Assembly: GCA_944474755.1 (NCBI GenBank)
Contig: OX104118.1
Location: 67,895,575 to 67,959,574, forward strand
Direction: 5' to 3'
Source: Limnoperna fortunei
Lineage: Eukaryota; Mollusca; Bivalvia; Mytilida; Modiolidae
Length of the DNA stretch: 64,000 bases
The translations under genes and the position numbers were made by a program. The notes beneath the pieces are model-generated. The model saw nothing but the letters and a program-made list of their open reading frames with translations, was not told the origin of the DNA and made no database searches. Of the stretch, positions 12,231-24,948 are shown piece after piece (the stretch's first letter is position 1; every line of letters begins with the position of its first letter).

Positions 12231-12780
12231 CTAAAACAAATCGTCCTAACGAGTCCATCTTTTAATTCGGTAACACGCTCAACGATTCCTAGTTTCCACT
12301 GAAGTCTTGGCGTCTCGTCGGATATATTAACAACATCACCTTTAGTAATTGTCTGATCGTTTGTGTCACAAACTTAATGATATTCTTTTAATGACGACAA
12401 ATAATAGTATTTCCACCTCCGCTAAAAATGTTCAATGAGTTGAGTTTGAGTTATATATGTAGCTTGGTAGTAGAATCAATATTAAAAATTGGTAACGACA
12501 CGATCTTGCTTCCAATAACAAGTCGTAGAAACGCACGTCTCACGTTCGATCACTACGAAAAGATTCTTCTTCAGTAAGTGAGGTACGTTGGACATCAAAT
12601 GTCGCAAACGATCTTCCCAACATATTCTTATACTGATCGTTGTCGATTTAATTAGCCTTTCCCAGAATCCTCCATACCAAAATGGCACATTCGTAATAAA
12701 GTTACAGGTAGTTCCATGATAATGGAACGACTCAGGACGTTTTCTAAAAGCAACAGTTTTGGTACAGATCTTCTGCTTGT
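12231..12780 (-). pseudogene. BEL/Pao LTR-retrotransposon fragment (integrase end and DUF5641)
   Basis: On the minus strand: VPFWYGGFWERLIKST, then in a shifted frame LGRSFATFDVQRTSLTEEE, then WKYYYLSSLKEYH and, after a stop, TITKGDVVNISDETPRLQWK and LGIVERVTELKDGLVR. The order and motifs (WWGGF.ERL; WR..YL..LRE.H; GD.V...DE..PR..WKLG.V...DG.VR) are the C-terminal end of a BEL/Pao polyprotein. Several frame breaks and stops; no LTRs found. Dead fragment. Confidence 0.7.
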
Positions 12781-12789
12781 GTAGAGTTA

Positions 12790-14100
12790 CGTCTGAATTC
12801 TCACCCGAATGAATTGTTCCTATGTTAAACCTTTCACAAATTCTAAATGCTATGATGTTGAACTAGTACATGTAAATTAGTTTCTAGACATGGAAAGTTG
12901 TTGACCGAGCAGCTGCTTAAACAGAATAAAGCTCCCACATATAACCTTTGGCATGTTTAACGTATGTCCCCACGTCTATTTCTACAGATCGACCTTAATT
13001 GTTTATGATTCCCTGCACCACGACTTAATTGATCGTTACGGGAAATCAGTGTCTCAAATACGATCTGACATTTTCGCTGAGTCATAGGTAGTGTTTCCTA
13101 TTCCTGGATTTGACTTTTCCCTAGACAAGACAATGAGTAACTCGACGGGTGTTTAATTAGAGGCAGGCACTGCTTACTCGTCCGGAGCACCTGAGTGCAC
13201 CCATGGTTTTTATTGGGTTCGGGTTACTCTCTTTCTGTGTTTTATGTTTTTGATTTTTAAGTTGTGTTTGTCTATATCCGGATTTGTAACTGTCCCTTGG
13301 CTTTTGGCTCTTGTTGTTCGGTCGGTTTTCTTTGCTACTTTCTTACATAAATTTTCACGATGATCGTTGATGGCAAACCAAGAGATGCCTACCTTATGAA
13401 CGCAACAGATCTTACTACTTCCTTGAGTTCGAAACTCGTGTTTATGAACATTTAAACAACAAGATAGGGGCTAATTGTTCAAGAACAATTAGAAAGGTCT
13501 TTCCTTGAATCCTGTTAAGAAATGAAATTTTCTTGTTCTGCTGTTTTGAATTTCACAACATAGGTTGCTGGGCCATTTTTTAAGGCGGAATAGACTATTT
13601 CTGTGGTCCTGAGTTAAATAATATATGGTTGTCATGGACTTTTGTATCCGTTGCCTAGGACAAATTAGTATGACGACCAGTGACCTTTGAAATTTGGATC
13701 AAACTGAAGGCGTTGACTTGGTGATAATATTAAACCTATATTATCTCTAACCGTTTCAAGTTATATAAAAAACAATTAACCGAAATGAGTCAAGGGCTTT
13801 AACTCTAAAATGGTTCAACGCACAGTTTCGGACCAAAAGTAACTAATGCTGGTCTTGATGAGCGGAGTAAATTTTACCATTTATTGTCTTCCATCTTTTA
13901 TAGTTTTTGAAAAAAATATATACATTATTTCCCAGTTAGAGCCTCTACGACTTTTCAACTGGGGAGACTGCTGACCACCATCAGCTGTCGCCGTATATAA
14001 AGTTGCAATAATGATTTTTGACTTGCTCTTCTTTAGACGCATATAAAGAAACAAGAAAAACAAAACCATAAAGCATGTCATTTATACATATTCTGTGGTT
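12790..14100. other. Probable dispersed-repeat DNA, no gene
   Basis: Around 13.13-13.35 kb there is a GC-richer block (CGTCCGGAGCACCTGAGTGC, then ATTGGGTTCGGGTTACTC) of a type repeated widely in bivalve genomes; identification is from memory and weak. The rest shows nothing I recognise. Confidence 0.3.
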
Positions 14101-14720
14101 ATAATAACTCTATTTTGTCGTCATTTCATCACCATGATTTCATAAGGTATTCTTTCTTACGAGAATATACTCATGGTCATACTTATGTGAAATATTATTT
14201 TTAACAAGTTTGGAAAAAAACTTTCTATTTGACAAAACAATATATAATAAACATGTCGACATTGTTTTGTCATCAACATATATACTTATTTTCTAGTACA
14301 ATGCATTTGACGGACATACGATTTTCCCCCTAAAATAGAACGCTGCAATATGGATGGAACTAAAAACAGATTATCGATTCAGAGTGATTGTAACTGGTAA
14401 GCTAGTAAATCCAGCATGAACAGTATATATGCTAAAATATACAGGTATGCGTTGTGGCTTCTAAGTATTTCAAAATAGCAAATGCTTGTTAGATTATGCT
14501 TTTTTGATCTTCCTATGTGACATTACGTTGCATTTGTCTTGCTGGTCCTTTGAATTTTGAGTCGAATAGAATACTCACTCTGAAAACATAGAGTAATTAA
14601 GAGGTGTTAACTGTTAAGCAAGTTGCAAGTATTCTATTTTTACCGAAGTGGAGAAGCACAATTATTATTTACTCAAATCAAACAGAATAACAACATATTC
14701 ATTCTTAAATTTATCTTAAA
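14100..14720 (+). repeat. Decayed segmental copy of 6.84-7.56 kb
   Basis: Blocks in the same order and orientation match the region around exon C of module 2: TCATCACCATGAT, TTTGACAAAACAATATA, ATCAACATAT, the exon relic, AGAGGTGTTAACTGTTAAGCA and GTATTCTATTTTTACCGAAG. So introns and exon were copied together about 7 kb downstream. Confidence 0.7.
14297..14396 (+). pseudogene. Relic of YWTD exon C (module 2)
   Basis: Retains the TTTTCTAG acceptor and an ACTG-GTAAGC donor but is 100 nt instead of 119. It has lost part of the FFTDWG blade and carries internal deletions; GAACGCTGCAATATGGATGG is still nearly identical to exon 7148-7266. It cannot restore a blade in frame. Confidence 0.75.
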
Positions 14721-14739
14721 AGTTTTTTTGTGAATCTAA

Positions 14740-16258
14740 AGTAGTGAACGTGAAATTAAGTATAAATCATATACAATATCATATGAATAGTACAGTGACC
14801 CATATCTTGCCATTAACGAAAACAAACATGACGCCACGAACAAAACAACTTCAATTTACCGCGTGATCATAATATTGGTGTTGGGAGAATTTGTTTTTGA
14901 TTTCACAAATTTACTTCATTTTTAAATTAGTGAACCAGTATCCTACATAAGTACATTGGATTATTGGTAATCTCCGGTATTGATAGACAAATAATGGCAT
15001 TTTAACTGTCTCGATGAGGAGAAATTGGATAATCCTCTCGTACCTACGGAAGTTTCCATATATCTCAAAGTTAGAATTAAGTTTTGTTCTATATATTGAC
15101 CCATAGAATTCCCGATTCTCAAATTTACATTACACACAGACACTATATATTATATTTAGGCATTTATTGATATTAATATACATATAAACCCTATGAAAGC
15201 ATGTTGTTATGTTTGTATCAACAATGAAACGACTGTTACCTCCATTCTGCAAGCTTTTTTGAGCATTTAATGAAAAAATGATCAATAATGAGAGGGAACG
15301 CATCCTGAAGCAACAATTGTTTAAGAACAAAGTATTTAACACAGAGATATAAAAAACAGATAGATTATTTTAGCCTTTGTAATCAGCTACTGTTAAGATT
15401 TCTTAATGAAATAATAGCTTACTCCAAAGGCACATTGTGGTTGTATATAATTTCAGTGTATCTGAAGAAAATTCATAACGAAAACAAAAGACTAACTAAG
15501 ATGAAAATTCAAAAGCACATATTATTTTTATTTACTTCGTATTTATATGAGAAAAAACTTTGACATTACATGTTTATTTCTGGTTAAAGGGAAAAAATAG
15601 GGACAAACAATTATTGCCCTTAAAAATGTGCGTATTTATGTATTTATGCTTAATTAATCGTGTGTGCAGATGATATTCTTAATCAACAGATATAGGTAAT
15701 CTTGGCCAAAATGTAAATCCGTTAAAGTTAAAGCTTTAAGTATTATATAAGTCTTGCATTGATTAATGAGCTACAGTTTATCAGTTACTATAACAGATAA
15801 ATGTACTGACACGAGATTTTTTCTCTTGTTCATTTTAGACTTGCATCACAGTCATGGTGACAATATTAGAGAACATGCTCATTTAAAAAAAAACTTGTTT
15901 AACTTTCATGTTAGTAAGTCGATCTTTCATTAAATAATTTGTTTGCATTAGTGAAAGGCACAAAGTTTAAAAGGCCAATGGACACGGTTGCTATCAACTT
16001 TACTTACTTGTGTGTAGATTTTTATTTGAAAAGATATCTGAATGTTTGGATTTTATTAGTTTTTTATTGTGAGATTTAATTTAGAAATGTCAAAATAATA
16101 ATGACCCCTCTTATTTATATTGACATCTCAATAGTTTTTCCTTAAATTTATTATTTATTTTAGATAAATTGCGTAAGTGAAGAGGTCAAATTTCAAGGTC
16201 ATAATATTGAGGTAGGTTTTTCAGTTGCATTATGTGTAAATATACAATATTCGTACAG
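14740..16258. other. AT-rich DNA, no gene seen
   Basis: Only short open frames. Nothing recognised as RNA or repeat. Confidence 0.35.
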
Positions 16259-16350
16259 TGTCAGAAAATATAAAATTTATTTGTACGAGCCTTAGAAACG
16301 GGTTTCACTTGTTTCGCGGCGAGTACAAATAAAATATATATTTTCTGACA
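16259..16350. mobile_element. Fold-back element 1
   Basis: Arms TGTCAGAAAATATAAAATTT and its near-complement AAATATATATTTTCTGACA enclose a loop that begins GAGCCTTAG. One of four hairpins in the window whose loops share GAGC-N2/3-TAG (others at 38.9, 51.5 and 59.8 kb). Confidence 0.6.
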
Positions 16351-17413
16351 AATAAACGTTCAATTTTAGCCGATTTCTCAGTTAAATTTTCGGCGCGTAT
16401 TCAGTGATACTGACGTCACAAACGTCGTAAACCAGAACAGAGTACTAAATGTCGTAAGAAGGGAGGTAAAGGGTACCAGGAGATTTTATTCGGCACTGCC
16501 GAATAAAGCAGAAATTTATTCGGCTACCTTTATTGGAAAGTAAATGTACTGATTGCAGGATAAAGCCTATTATTCGTTCAGTATAGAGCATGAACTCGTT
16601 GGTGTTTTATGAATTTATATGTGAATATAACTATACTTTTACTTACGTGTATAAAGTTAAATTTAAGCATGCGGAATTCAAACAGCAGCAAACACCACAT
16701 TTTGCTGACAGTTGTTTTAGTTTATAACGCCACTTAACATATAAATCATTAACGGTCTATTAGATGCAGTGATATCATGGTCGTTTGAAAACATGAGGGC
16801 TTATAAAGTTTGATCAGTACCTTTACCGTTTACCATCTTTGGTAAAAACAATGATCCAATTGTGATTTTGTACAAATTTACATGTGTTCCATGATATGAT
16901 CTATACAACGTGTTATTGTTTTCACTCTCAAAATAGTTTATTCTGTTGTATAACGGATAACATAGCTGCAGAAACAGACCGTTGGCTCTGTGACTGTAAC
17001 ATTGTTGTTATGACCTTGCTGTGGATGTTGGAATCACAACACAAACTCTGATAGGTTGTATGATACTGTCATGTGCCGTTTTGCTGCAGCTGTTTCGGAT
17101 GTTTTGCTCTCAAAATGGAGCCCGGTTGAAAACTTGTATTATTAAATCAAACACCTGGTTCAGGTTAAGTTTCAACAAAAAAGACCCCATAACGGAAAAA
17201 ATAAACTAATTAATATCAAACCATTTTCAACAGCTTTGATGTGCATTGTTTATATTAGACGATGAGGCAATCTCATAGTGGTATTCAAAATTCTCGATTT
17301 GTACCTCTACACCATCAACCTATTATTAAATTGATAATAATTAAAACATTTATATTAAAACTACAAATTAATTCATATATTTATTTATTGACTTATTTAA
17401 AAACAGTCTTAAC
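16351..17413. other. Intergenic DNA downstream of the TLR relic
   Basis: Contains a short GCCGAATAAA hairpin near 16.49 kb. At 16965-17045 a plus-strand frame reads DRWLCDCNIVVMTLLW, vaguely like a leucine-rich-repeat C-cap, but too short to call. Confidence 0.3.
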
Positions 17414-19637
17414 CTAATTGAACCACGAGTTTTCTCGGACAGACGGACTAACTAAAAATATGACACAACAACATTTCTTCATGCATTCCACAATAACTTC
17501 TGCAGTTGAACAAGGATAAAAATCGCTGTCTCTTAGACACATACGACGTTGCCACTCTTTTTCGATCTTTCGTGCTAGGACTCTTTCAATCCAGCTAGCA
17601 TGCATATCAGTGTAACAAATGAAAATATCGCAATCAAAATGATAGCTTGATTGGCGTTCTAATTTATTGCGAAACTGTCTATACAAAAAGAAAGCAATTG
17701 TCCATCGGAAACTATAAACAATTGTAACTGGAACTGTGATAAAAAGCACAGATGATAATAGTGCTGTTCCAATTCGAAGCCAGGTGGCGCTATTGCAGTC
17801 TGTAAAAAAGTTCATTATAATTGTCATACATGAATTTTGTGTACATTTCTTGTTGTAGATTTCCGACAGACAATGTGCAATTATTATATGTCTTTAAATC
17901 CATTTCAACAATACTAGTGTGTAACCATCTTATGAAACTATAATTTTCACACTTACAAACGAATGCATTTGTGCCTATGCTCAACTTTAAACCATACCGA
18001 CGATTTTGGTCATAAAATATTGTCTTAAATTCTCATTAATGGTAGGTAATTTATTTGACTCATTGAGTTATTTTAAAGTTACCAATGTCTTCACCTCTTC
18101 AGGTATCGTCGGAAACAAGTTATGATAAAGTTCCAGAATAGATAGTCGTTTGAAATTTCCTGGTCAAATCTCTTGCAACACCATAATTAATTGTATGATG
18201 TTTCAACCATTTTACAGTTAAAAAAGAAAAGAGATTAGAATTGAGCATTTTTATCCTGCTTAGGTCTTCCAGTGATGCCATTATATTATGTAGTTACAAC
18301 ATATATTCTTTTATTACTATTCCTGATAGAAATTCAAGACATGGTAATTTTTTTAACATTCAAATAATATTCTACAAAAAATGGAAATATCCAAATATGT
18401 CACGTTAGAAATCTTCTGTAATTATCAGGAATTTCCACAAGCTTCTTCAATGATATGGGTCATGGCAATTTTGATTAATGACTTTTGGTAAAATAATGCT
18501 AGAGCTTTACGCGATTAACAAATTGCTAGAATCCGAAGTTACACCTAAATTCAATGTAGAAGACTAAAGACTAATTGGGACAAACGAATAGTACAACTCT
18601 TTTAAGTTAAAAGCCTGCTTACTAAAAGAATTAAAGTTGTTTACGTGATAGCCTGAACAAAACGCAAAACTGTAAGACAATTGTAGGACAATTTGATGGT
18701 TTCCAGACACCAAGTATAGTCATAGGTAAACAGTGATTCATTTTCAAAATCTACTATATTGTCACATGACAGATCTAAATATTACTCGCAAATGGTTTTC
18801 AAATATCTCATTCATTTCGTGTGTTATGACAATCAAAAAAAAAGAAACTCTTTATATTCATAAATTATCATTAACGTGATTAAATACTATCGAATCCTTT
18901 GTTTTGTTCTGTGATGGATAAAGCAACAAAAAGGCTCGAGAAAAATGTATATAAGTGCCCGTTAAGTACTTTGAGATTCTGAAAATATTGAAGACCACCA
19001 GTTTCCAATTTCATTCATGATTTACAGTTTGTGAGGTGAAATTCTAATATTCCTACAGGAAAGTTTATAAACGTTGAATTAGTTGGAAACTGCAGGAAAC
19101 AGTTATCAAAGTATAGTTTTCCAACGATTTAAGTTTTCTGAATCCTGTTCCAAAATGGGGATTTGGCGTGAGGTCAATATACAATTCTTTCAAATTAGTC
19201 AAGTTGCACAGTGCTTGATCTGGATAACTAAACATGTTAGTATTGAATGCTCCTATCATATTTCTGCTGATATCAAGTATCTTAAGATTTTGATTATGCA
19301 TGTCTGTAAGATGTAGAAAGGTTGAGCTGGTTACATGATAGGTCCAAAAAGGTAAATCCTGTACACTGCTGTATTTGCAATCTTTGATAGTTTCTATTTT
19401 GTTGTTACTGAATGAAAGGTTTTGTAAAAACTCACGTGTTTGAATGAATTATTATCCAGACTGGAAATCCGGTCAGCGGTCAAATTAAATATAGCTGTAT
19501 TCGATGGTAAGTCTTTAAGACATTGTTGTCAGATTTCTGTATGAACAGTCAGCAAATATAAGACCAACTGCGTTTCTTTTCACATCACACTTAGCGTTTG
19601 TGCCAGTTACGAAAATTAAAAGAAAAACACGCCGCAT
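17414..19637 (-). pseudogene. Toll-like receptor pseudogene
   Basis: Minus-strand order matches a protostome or vertebrate Toll-like receptor: start at 19637 with MRRVFLLIFVTGTNA (signal peptide), LRRNT-like DCSYRNLTT, after a frameshift LPSNTAIFNLTADRI, leucine-rich repeats (NLKILDISRNMIGAFNTN, LTNLKELYIDL, LSILELYHNLFPTIPEEV), an LRRCT (FVCKCENYSFIRWL), a transmembrane segment (TALLSSVLFITVPVTIVYSF) and a TIR domain with box 1 (CDIFICYT) and box 2 (MCLRDSDFYP). TIR ends at ENSWFN, so its second half including the FW box is absent. Several frameshifts and stops lie between about 17.82 and 19.55 kb. Single-exon structure is typical of many TLRs. It cannot make a signalling receptor as it stands. 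Confidence 0.85.
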
Positions 19638-20739
19638 TTTGTGAATCGTTTATTGTAAAATTGTTGACTTATTTCACGTAGCCTCTATTGATGCTGTATC
19701 ACGAAACCTTTATTGATGCTGGTATCCTAACTTATTATGTATGTTAGTTCATTCTTTTCACATAACTTTCATAACTTATAATTTCCTAGGTAGATTTATT
19801 GTGTTCTGGTCTCGAGGTTGTTTCTGCTTTTGTGATTATGGTGTTTTTGCTCAATTAAAGCTTGTGGCTAATTATCATACGACAGTTATCAATAGTAATT
19901 CGACGTCACAGTTAGATACATTTAAGGCAAATAAAATGAGTTCTGAATAAATTGAATATTTTTATCATAACAGTTGTCCTAACTTTCACCTAATTTTGAA
20001 CACGTTTATAAAATAATTACGTGTAGAAGCCGATAGTTTCAAATTGACGAATTACTTAAATAAAAGAAGGCACACAGTACCCGATTTGTTAATTTATCCA
20101 AATCACGCAAGTAAAATTATCATAATTGAAATTACTCACCAAAGGCTCGTATTTGATTAAAAATGTCATATCTATTTCTATGCAATAATCTAATCATTCA
20201 CGGGTAACAATTTAAATTAACTGTAATAGGCAACAAAATGGTTAGTTTATAATCCACGTAACGCGGTCAATATCTTACTTTAAACAAATAATATCTTTAA
20301 AGATAACATAATGTCGAAAAGGAACTTAAACTGTAATTCTTGGTCTTTTTGAAAGATACATATTTAAGGGTATGTGTAAAACACGCGATTTACCTTACAC
20401 CCTTAACAAACGAGTATTGTTATCTTAAAACGTAACTATGTTTAGGACAAATGCACTGATAATAATTTGTCAATAAATTTGCTTTAAACTTGAAAAGAGT
20501 ATTTTATAAGAGTAATCATGATTAAAATTGAAACATAGATGCTTCATACCTTATTTTGAAAGGGTTCAGCAGAGATATTTAAATTTTAGTATTTATTGTA
20601 CATAGTGCAGAATACAAAAAACATTACAATAACTGTTTTTAAAATTAGTCCAACGACATTTTTTGAATTTTTTGTTATAATGTCAAGCAATAAGTATACG
20701 TTTTAGTAATAAAAACAGTAAGAGTTTTGGAGTAATTTG
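19638..20739. other. AT-rich intergenic DNA
   Basis: Upstream flank of the TLR relic. No recognisable gene; a promoter cannot be picked out by eye. Confidence 0.35.
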
Positions 20740-21330
20740 TCTATTCGAGAAAAACGGGTACTTGACAACAACATTTTTTCAGTTGCCACTCGGAATTTTA
20801 ATGGGTACAAACTGTGCCCCATTCTTTTCCGATTTGTTCATATATTATTATGAAAAGGAATTTCTTCAAAGTCTTAGTAAATACATAAGTTAGCAGAATC
20901 TACGTCCTTTAATATCATATATAGATATATTGATAATGTCCTTAAATGAACAACCCTTAATGGCTTCCTACAGAACTAGAAATTAACAAAACAACAGAAA
21001 CAGCTTCATCTAAATCATTTTTAGACTATCATCTCGAATACGACACCAAAGGTCATCTTAGCACAAGAATTTACGACAAACTAGACGATTTTAATATCAA
21101 AAGTTTAAAATTTACTCACATGTGCAGCAATATTCCAGCTTCTCCTCTTACGGTGTCTATGTTTCTCACTTGATCAGGTTTGCAATAGCTTGCAGCGAAT
21201 AAACTGATTTTTGCAAACGCAACCAATTTCTTGGATAGAATTCTAACACAAGTTTACAAGAAAAAACGACTTGTTCCTGGTTTTTATAGGTTTTACTATA
21301 AATACCATTTTCTTGTTGGAAACATTGATT
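20740..21330 (+). pseudogene. Penelope-like reverse transcriptase fragment
   Basis: Reads FQLPLGILMGTNCAPFFSDL then FIYYYEKEFLQSL, the characteristic PMGTNCAPLLADLFLYSYE segment of this RT family, followed in other frames by YIDI, a degenerate DTKGHLSTRIYDKLDDFN and MCSNIPASPLTVSM. Many stops and frame changes. The family normally pairs this RT with a GIY-YIG endonuclease, relics of which occur at 24.2-29.4 kb. Confidence 0.75.
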
Positions 21331-21339
21331 GCATATAGT

Positions 21340-22320
21340 TTTACCTAATTTTTGAATTCACTACACATTGATTGTACTGCGATGACTATTGAAGCCAGCT
21401 TTTACTTACTATTTGTATATGATACGTTTGATCAACAAACCAACTCAGATACTATAATACTGAAAACGGAGGTTTAGCCTACCACCTCGAGATCATCGCA
21501 ACATTTGTAGTTCTTTGTTCTAAAGTTTGCTGGTTCTAGGATTTTGATTTGTTGATTGCCTTTCTTACTGTTTCTTTCGGTTTTATTATTATTTTTATTT
21601 AAATAGCCATATCGTTGAAAATTATGCAGCAGGGTAGCGCACCAAGGTTACACCTGTATTAAACAAGCTTCATTGTAGCAGCTTTTGATATGAGATTGTT
21701 TGGTGACCAAGTTAGTGCAAGGTATAGGAGGGTGGTGAAAGTTGTATCATGTATAATTGTGATGTCACATGGATCGGTAACCGTGTTATTATAGAAATGG
21801 GGAAGAGCTCTTACAACATTGGTTGGTATATTGTATTTGTAGACGAATTTGATTTATATGGAAAAGCCACTGAATGACCAAAGTGTTACAACTAAATAAT
21901 CTGATTTTGCTGGCGACAAAGTGTCCATATATTTTTTTTACTATTTTTACTATAGAGAGTTGTAAGATTGAAAGTTTTGCAATGTAGTAGACCAAGGTAT
22001 GATACAAATAAGAGCCCAGAGAAAAATAGAGCACTACGTCCTTTAGTGATGCTTCAATAAGTGGAGCACATCTCAGGTTATGCAACTTTGTTAAACATAT
22101 CTTTATCCGTTTAAAGTTGTTATCTAAAGACAACACAATTTTTGTCTGTTTGCTATTTGTCATTATATAATCAGGTCTCAAAATAAATAGACATAAGTTA
22201 CGAATTTCGATAAAGTCACTACTCAAAATGAGAATTCTATATTTAAATTTTGACGCTTTGTGTGATGGTGGAGCAGCAGGGTTATATCGGAGTTAAACAT
22301 GTAGGTGCACTATGGTTATG
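21340..22320. other. Sequence between Penelope-like fragments
   Basis: Contains a 145-codon open frame on the minus strand (21789-22226) without recognisable domain or codon character; probably chance or part of the transposon debris. Confidence 0.3.
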
Positions 22321-22329
22321 TATATATAT

Positions 22330-22640
22330 AGGGGCACAATATTTTGTTTTGTAGCTGATGATTCAGTTATTTAGTGTCAAGTTATTTGATATATAGGGGC
22401 ACAAGATTTTGTTTTGTAGCTGATTATTCAGTTATTTGTGGTCAAGTTATTTGGTAAAACGCCATGTTTCAAATCCTTTTCTTTTTAATTCTTTCAAATC
22501 AAGTGGTATCACTAATTTGAAATTGAGAAAGATTTTGTTTAAGTTGTCATGATTATTCTCCTCATAACTTGGTTGGTAGTAAGAATATATATTATCTTCA
22601 CACTTTCGCTGGTAAAAAGTGTGTAGATATTCAGGTATTT
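22330..22640 (-). repeat. Penelope-like fragment (copy of the 23.43-23.60 kb segment)
   Basis: Shares GGGGCACAATATTTTGTTTT, GTCAAGTTATTTGGTAAA and TCACTAATTTGAAATT with 23.43-23.60 kb. The first 80 bp is itself repeated in tandem (AGGGGCACAA at 22331 and 22393). No coding sequence survives. Confidence 0.5.
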
Positions 22641-23429
22641 CTTGAGTTTTACTTTTATATTTTCTAGAATATTTACTTGTTATAAAGTCTCAGAGATCTA
22701 AAATCGACTTAATATAATAATCAACTATAACTGATAAAACAACACATATCAAATTAAGATTTGTATAAACTTTAATAATGTTTGTACCCTAAATGTATGC
22801 ATTACAATCATTAATCGAACATGAGAGAAAGATCTCCATTGGAAAGAAGTATAAAAAAAATTAAAAAAATAAAATAAAATAGTTATTGTCTGGAAATTGT
22901 TGCAGTTGATCAGACAAATTAACGGGAAATGCAGACTACAATTAAAGTTAAGTTTATAATGATTTATAATGAGCACTGATGAAATCTGTTGTCAATTGGG
23001 AAAGGGCGTAAGAAAAATGGCGGAAAATAAAATGTGATGACGGAAATGTACATTAGAGTTTCTAAAAGGCAATATTATTTAAAGTTTACTTCATACGTCA
23101 ATCTCGCTAGGTTTTGGTTTTGGTTCTATATAATTTAGAAGAAGTAATGCACATGACAAGCAGAACTAAAAATAAACCAGCCAGCCATCGATAACACCTT
23201 ACGATATTTTCCACTTAGCATCACTGCTTAAAGTGACTCCTAGATGTTTATGAAAATTAGAAACTGGAATATCTGTGTCATTTAGTTTATACATAATTTC
23301 GGGGTGTTATATATTTCAGAATAAAATAATTTCTGTTTTTTCAGGTTAAACGACATTTACCATTTTCTTGACCAATTGTTCATTTTTCTATATTTCGGTT
23401 CAAATTATAGGTGGGATATATTGATATAA

Positions 23430-23860
23430 AGGGACACAATACTTTGTTTTGTAGGTGGTGCCCCAATTTCTTTTTTGTCAAGTTTTTTTTCATAATAAAG
23501 TTGTAATAAAGTGGTAAATGCAATATTTCAAATTGTTTTAATTCGGTCTGATATAACGTATTGTCACTAATTTGAAATTAATTAAGATTTTTATTTATGA
23601 TGCAACAATAACTTGGCTGGTAATGATGTAGATAAAGCTGTTTATGTGGTTTCTTTAACTTCTAGTTCTGAATGATATATTAACGGAAGCCTCAAATTGA
23701 GGGTTGTTAATTGAAAGGACACCATCAATATGTCTATATATCTTGTCTTCAAGACATCAGAGAAATTCCGTTTCATAAGAATACAGAAACAATTCGGCAA
23801 GAGGTGGGCCCAGTTTGTACCCAGTGCATTCCGAAATATGAAGGGATCTGATTTTTCACT
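23430..23860 (-). pseudogene. Penelope-like reverse transcriptase fragment
   Basis: Minus strand: PPLAELFLYSYETEF, stop, CLEDKIYRHIDGVLSINNPQ then FEASVNISF. It corresponds to the A-to-C motif region of the same RT family as 20.74 kb (APLLADLFLYSYE..., RYIDDVLSLNN). The aspartate pair is reduced to DG and stops interrupt the frame. It lies downstream of, not upstream of, the minus-strand GIY-YIG relic, so it belongs to another copy. Confidence 0.7.
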
Positions 23861-24069
23861 CCTTGTCTATTAAGAATAATGCTGATGTTAACTGCATCGA
23901 TTCCTTTATTTCTGAATTTCAGAAGAAATTTTCTTTCCTCATCCAGAAGAGGCTATGTCGCGTAGGATTGAAAATACGGAAATGCGCAATGTCGCAAAAG
24001 ATGCTCATAGATCTACATTTGGATGTAAATGGATCTTTTCCTTCAACTTCAAGTTCCTAATCCCTAAGA

Positions 24070-24538
24070 AGTTTTAAACAGGCGTAGAAAAAAGAGTGTA
24101 ACGAATGTAATGTAAACCAAAGGGTTGTTCAAGATAAGATGGAAGGTCATTATAGTTATCCGAGGAAGATTAACACTGCGAATTTTCTTTAGTGGTTGAA
24201 AGTTTGTATTTTCGTATGACTATGGCTTCTTTTGTCTCAAAAAACTGTTGAAAAGGCTCATTACATTCCCTCCATTGCATGATGGACTAGATAAATTACC
24301 TTTGATGTTATCATTGCAACTTAAGGCATTGCAGTACCTACATGTAGTTCACTGATCCAAAAATCTTCTCTCTGTGTACGGAACGGTGTGCAGAGTAGGG
24401 GACTATTAGTATGATGGTATTTTTTTCTATGATACGTACTTTCACAGACAAACACTGATCATGATCGGACTGATTAAGGTGATTGTACAGCAACCAATAT
24501 TGAGGATCGCAAGTATCAAATCGATGTTTGTTCATTCT
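24070..24538 (-). pseudogene. Penelope-like GIY-YIG endonuclease, 3' half (split by insertion)
   Basis: Minus strand: KHRFDTCDPQYWLLYNHL and DHDQCLSVKVRIIEK, then in shifting frames GTAMP, NLSSPSCNG, LVYITFVTLFSTPV, which is the conserved C-terminal tail of this family. The upstream half with the YVGET motif is at 29054-29300. The two halves meet exactly at the 9-bp duplication flanking the 4.5-kb element. Confidence 0.75.
24530..24538 (+). repeat. Target-site duplication, left (GTTCATTCT)
   Basis: GTTCATTCT directly before the left inverted repeat; repeated exactly at 29054-29062 after the right one. Confidence 0.85.
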
Positions 24539-24724
24539 CAATCTAATTAAAATTAAATCTATCACTTGCTCCCCCTTTTTGCTATGGTCGCTGCGTGTAG
24601 ATCTAACAACATCCCATTACAGTTCACGTCAGGGGTCAAAATTATCAATTTTGATCGTCCAATCAAATTTCAGTTCGAGTTGAGTGATTCGACCAATCAA
24701 ATACTGGTTTGCATATCACACTAG

Positions 24725-24948
24725 GCTTTACTGTCAAAATGACGATGTCCGATGCATTTTTGCGGTCTGAAAAGTTGTACAACTATTTAGTACTCAAGAA
24801 CTCAAAGAAAGATTTTGGATTGTTTAGTGAAAGAAAAGGATTGCGTTGCCGTTCTTCCTACAGCGTTAGGGAAATCCTTTCCACTTCAAACTGTATCATT
24901 TACATTCCAATGAAGAGAAAGATGAACAAATCGTCGTCGCGCTATTAA
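24725..24948 (+). CDS. Small open frame inside the element, unknown
   Basis: MTMSDAFLRSEKLYNYLVLK onwards, 74 codons with balanced residue use, close behind the left inverted repeat. No domain recognised. On the opposite end, minus strand near 28.6-28.75 kb, another frame carries NVCVICGFSFVQIEATPGPG. Either could be an exon captured by the element or chance. Confidence 0.25.

Noticed and set aside
16965..17045. Plus-strand RWLCDCNIVVMTLLW resembling a leucine-rich-repeat C-cap
   Set aside because: Only about 25 residues, without the further cysteines or flanking repeats, and on the opposite strand to the TLR relic.
21789..22226. 145-codon minus-strand open frame
   Set aside because: No recognisable domain, in the middle of Penelope-like debris. 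Length alone is not enough in AT-rich DNA with chance open stretches.
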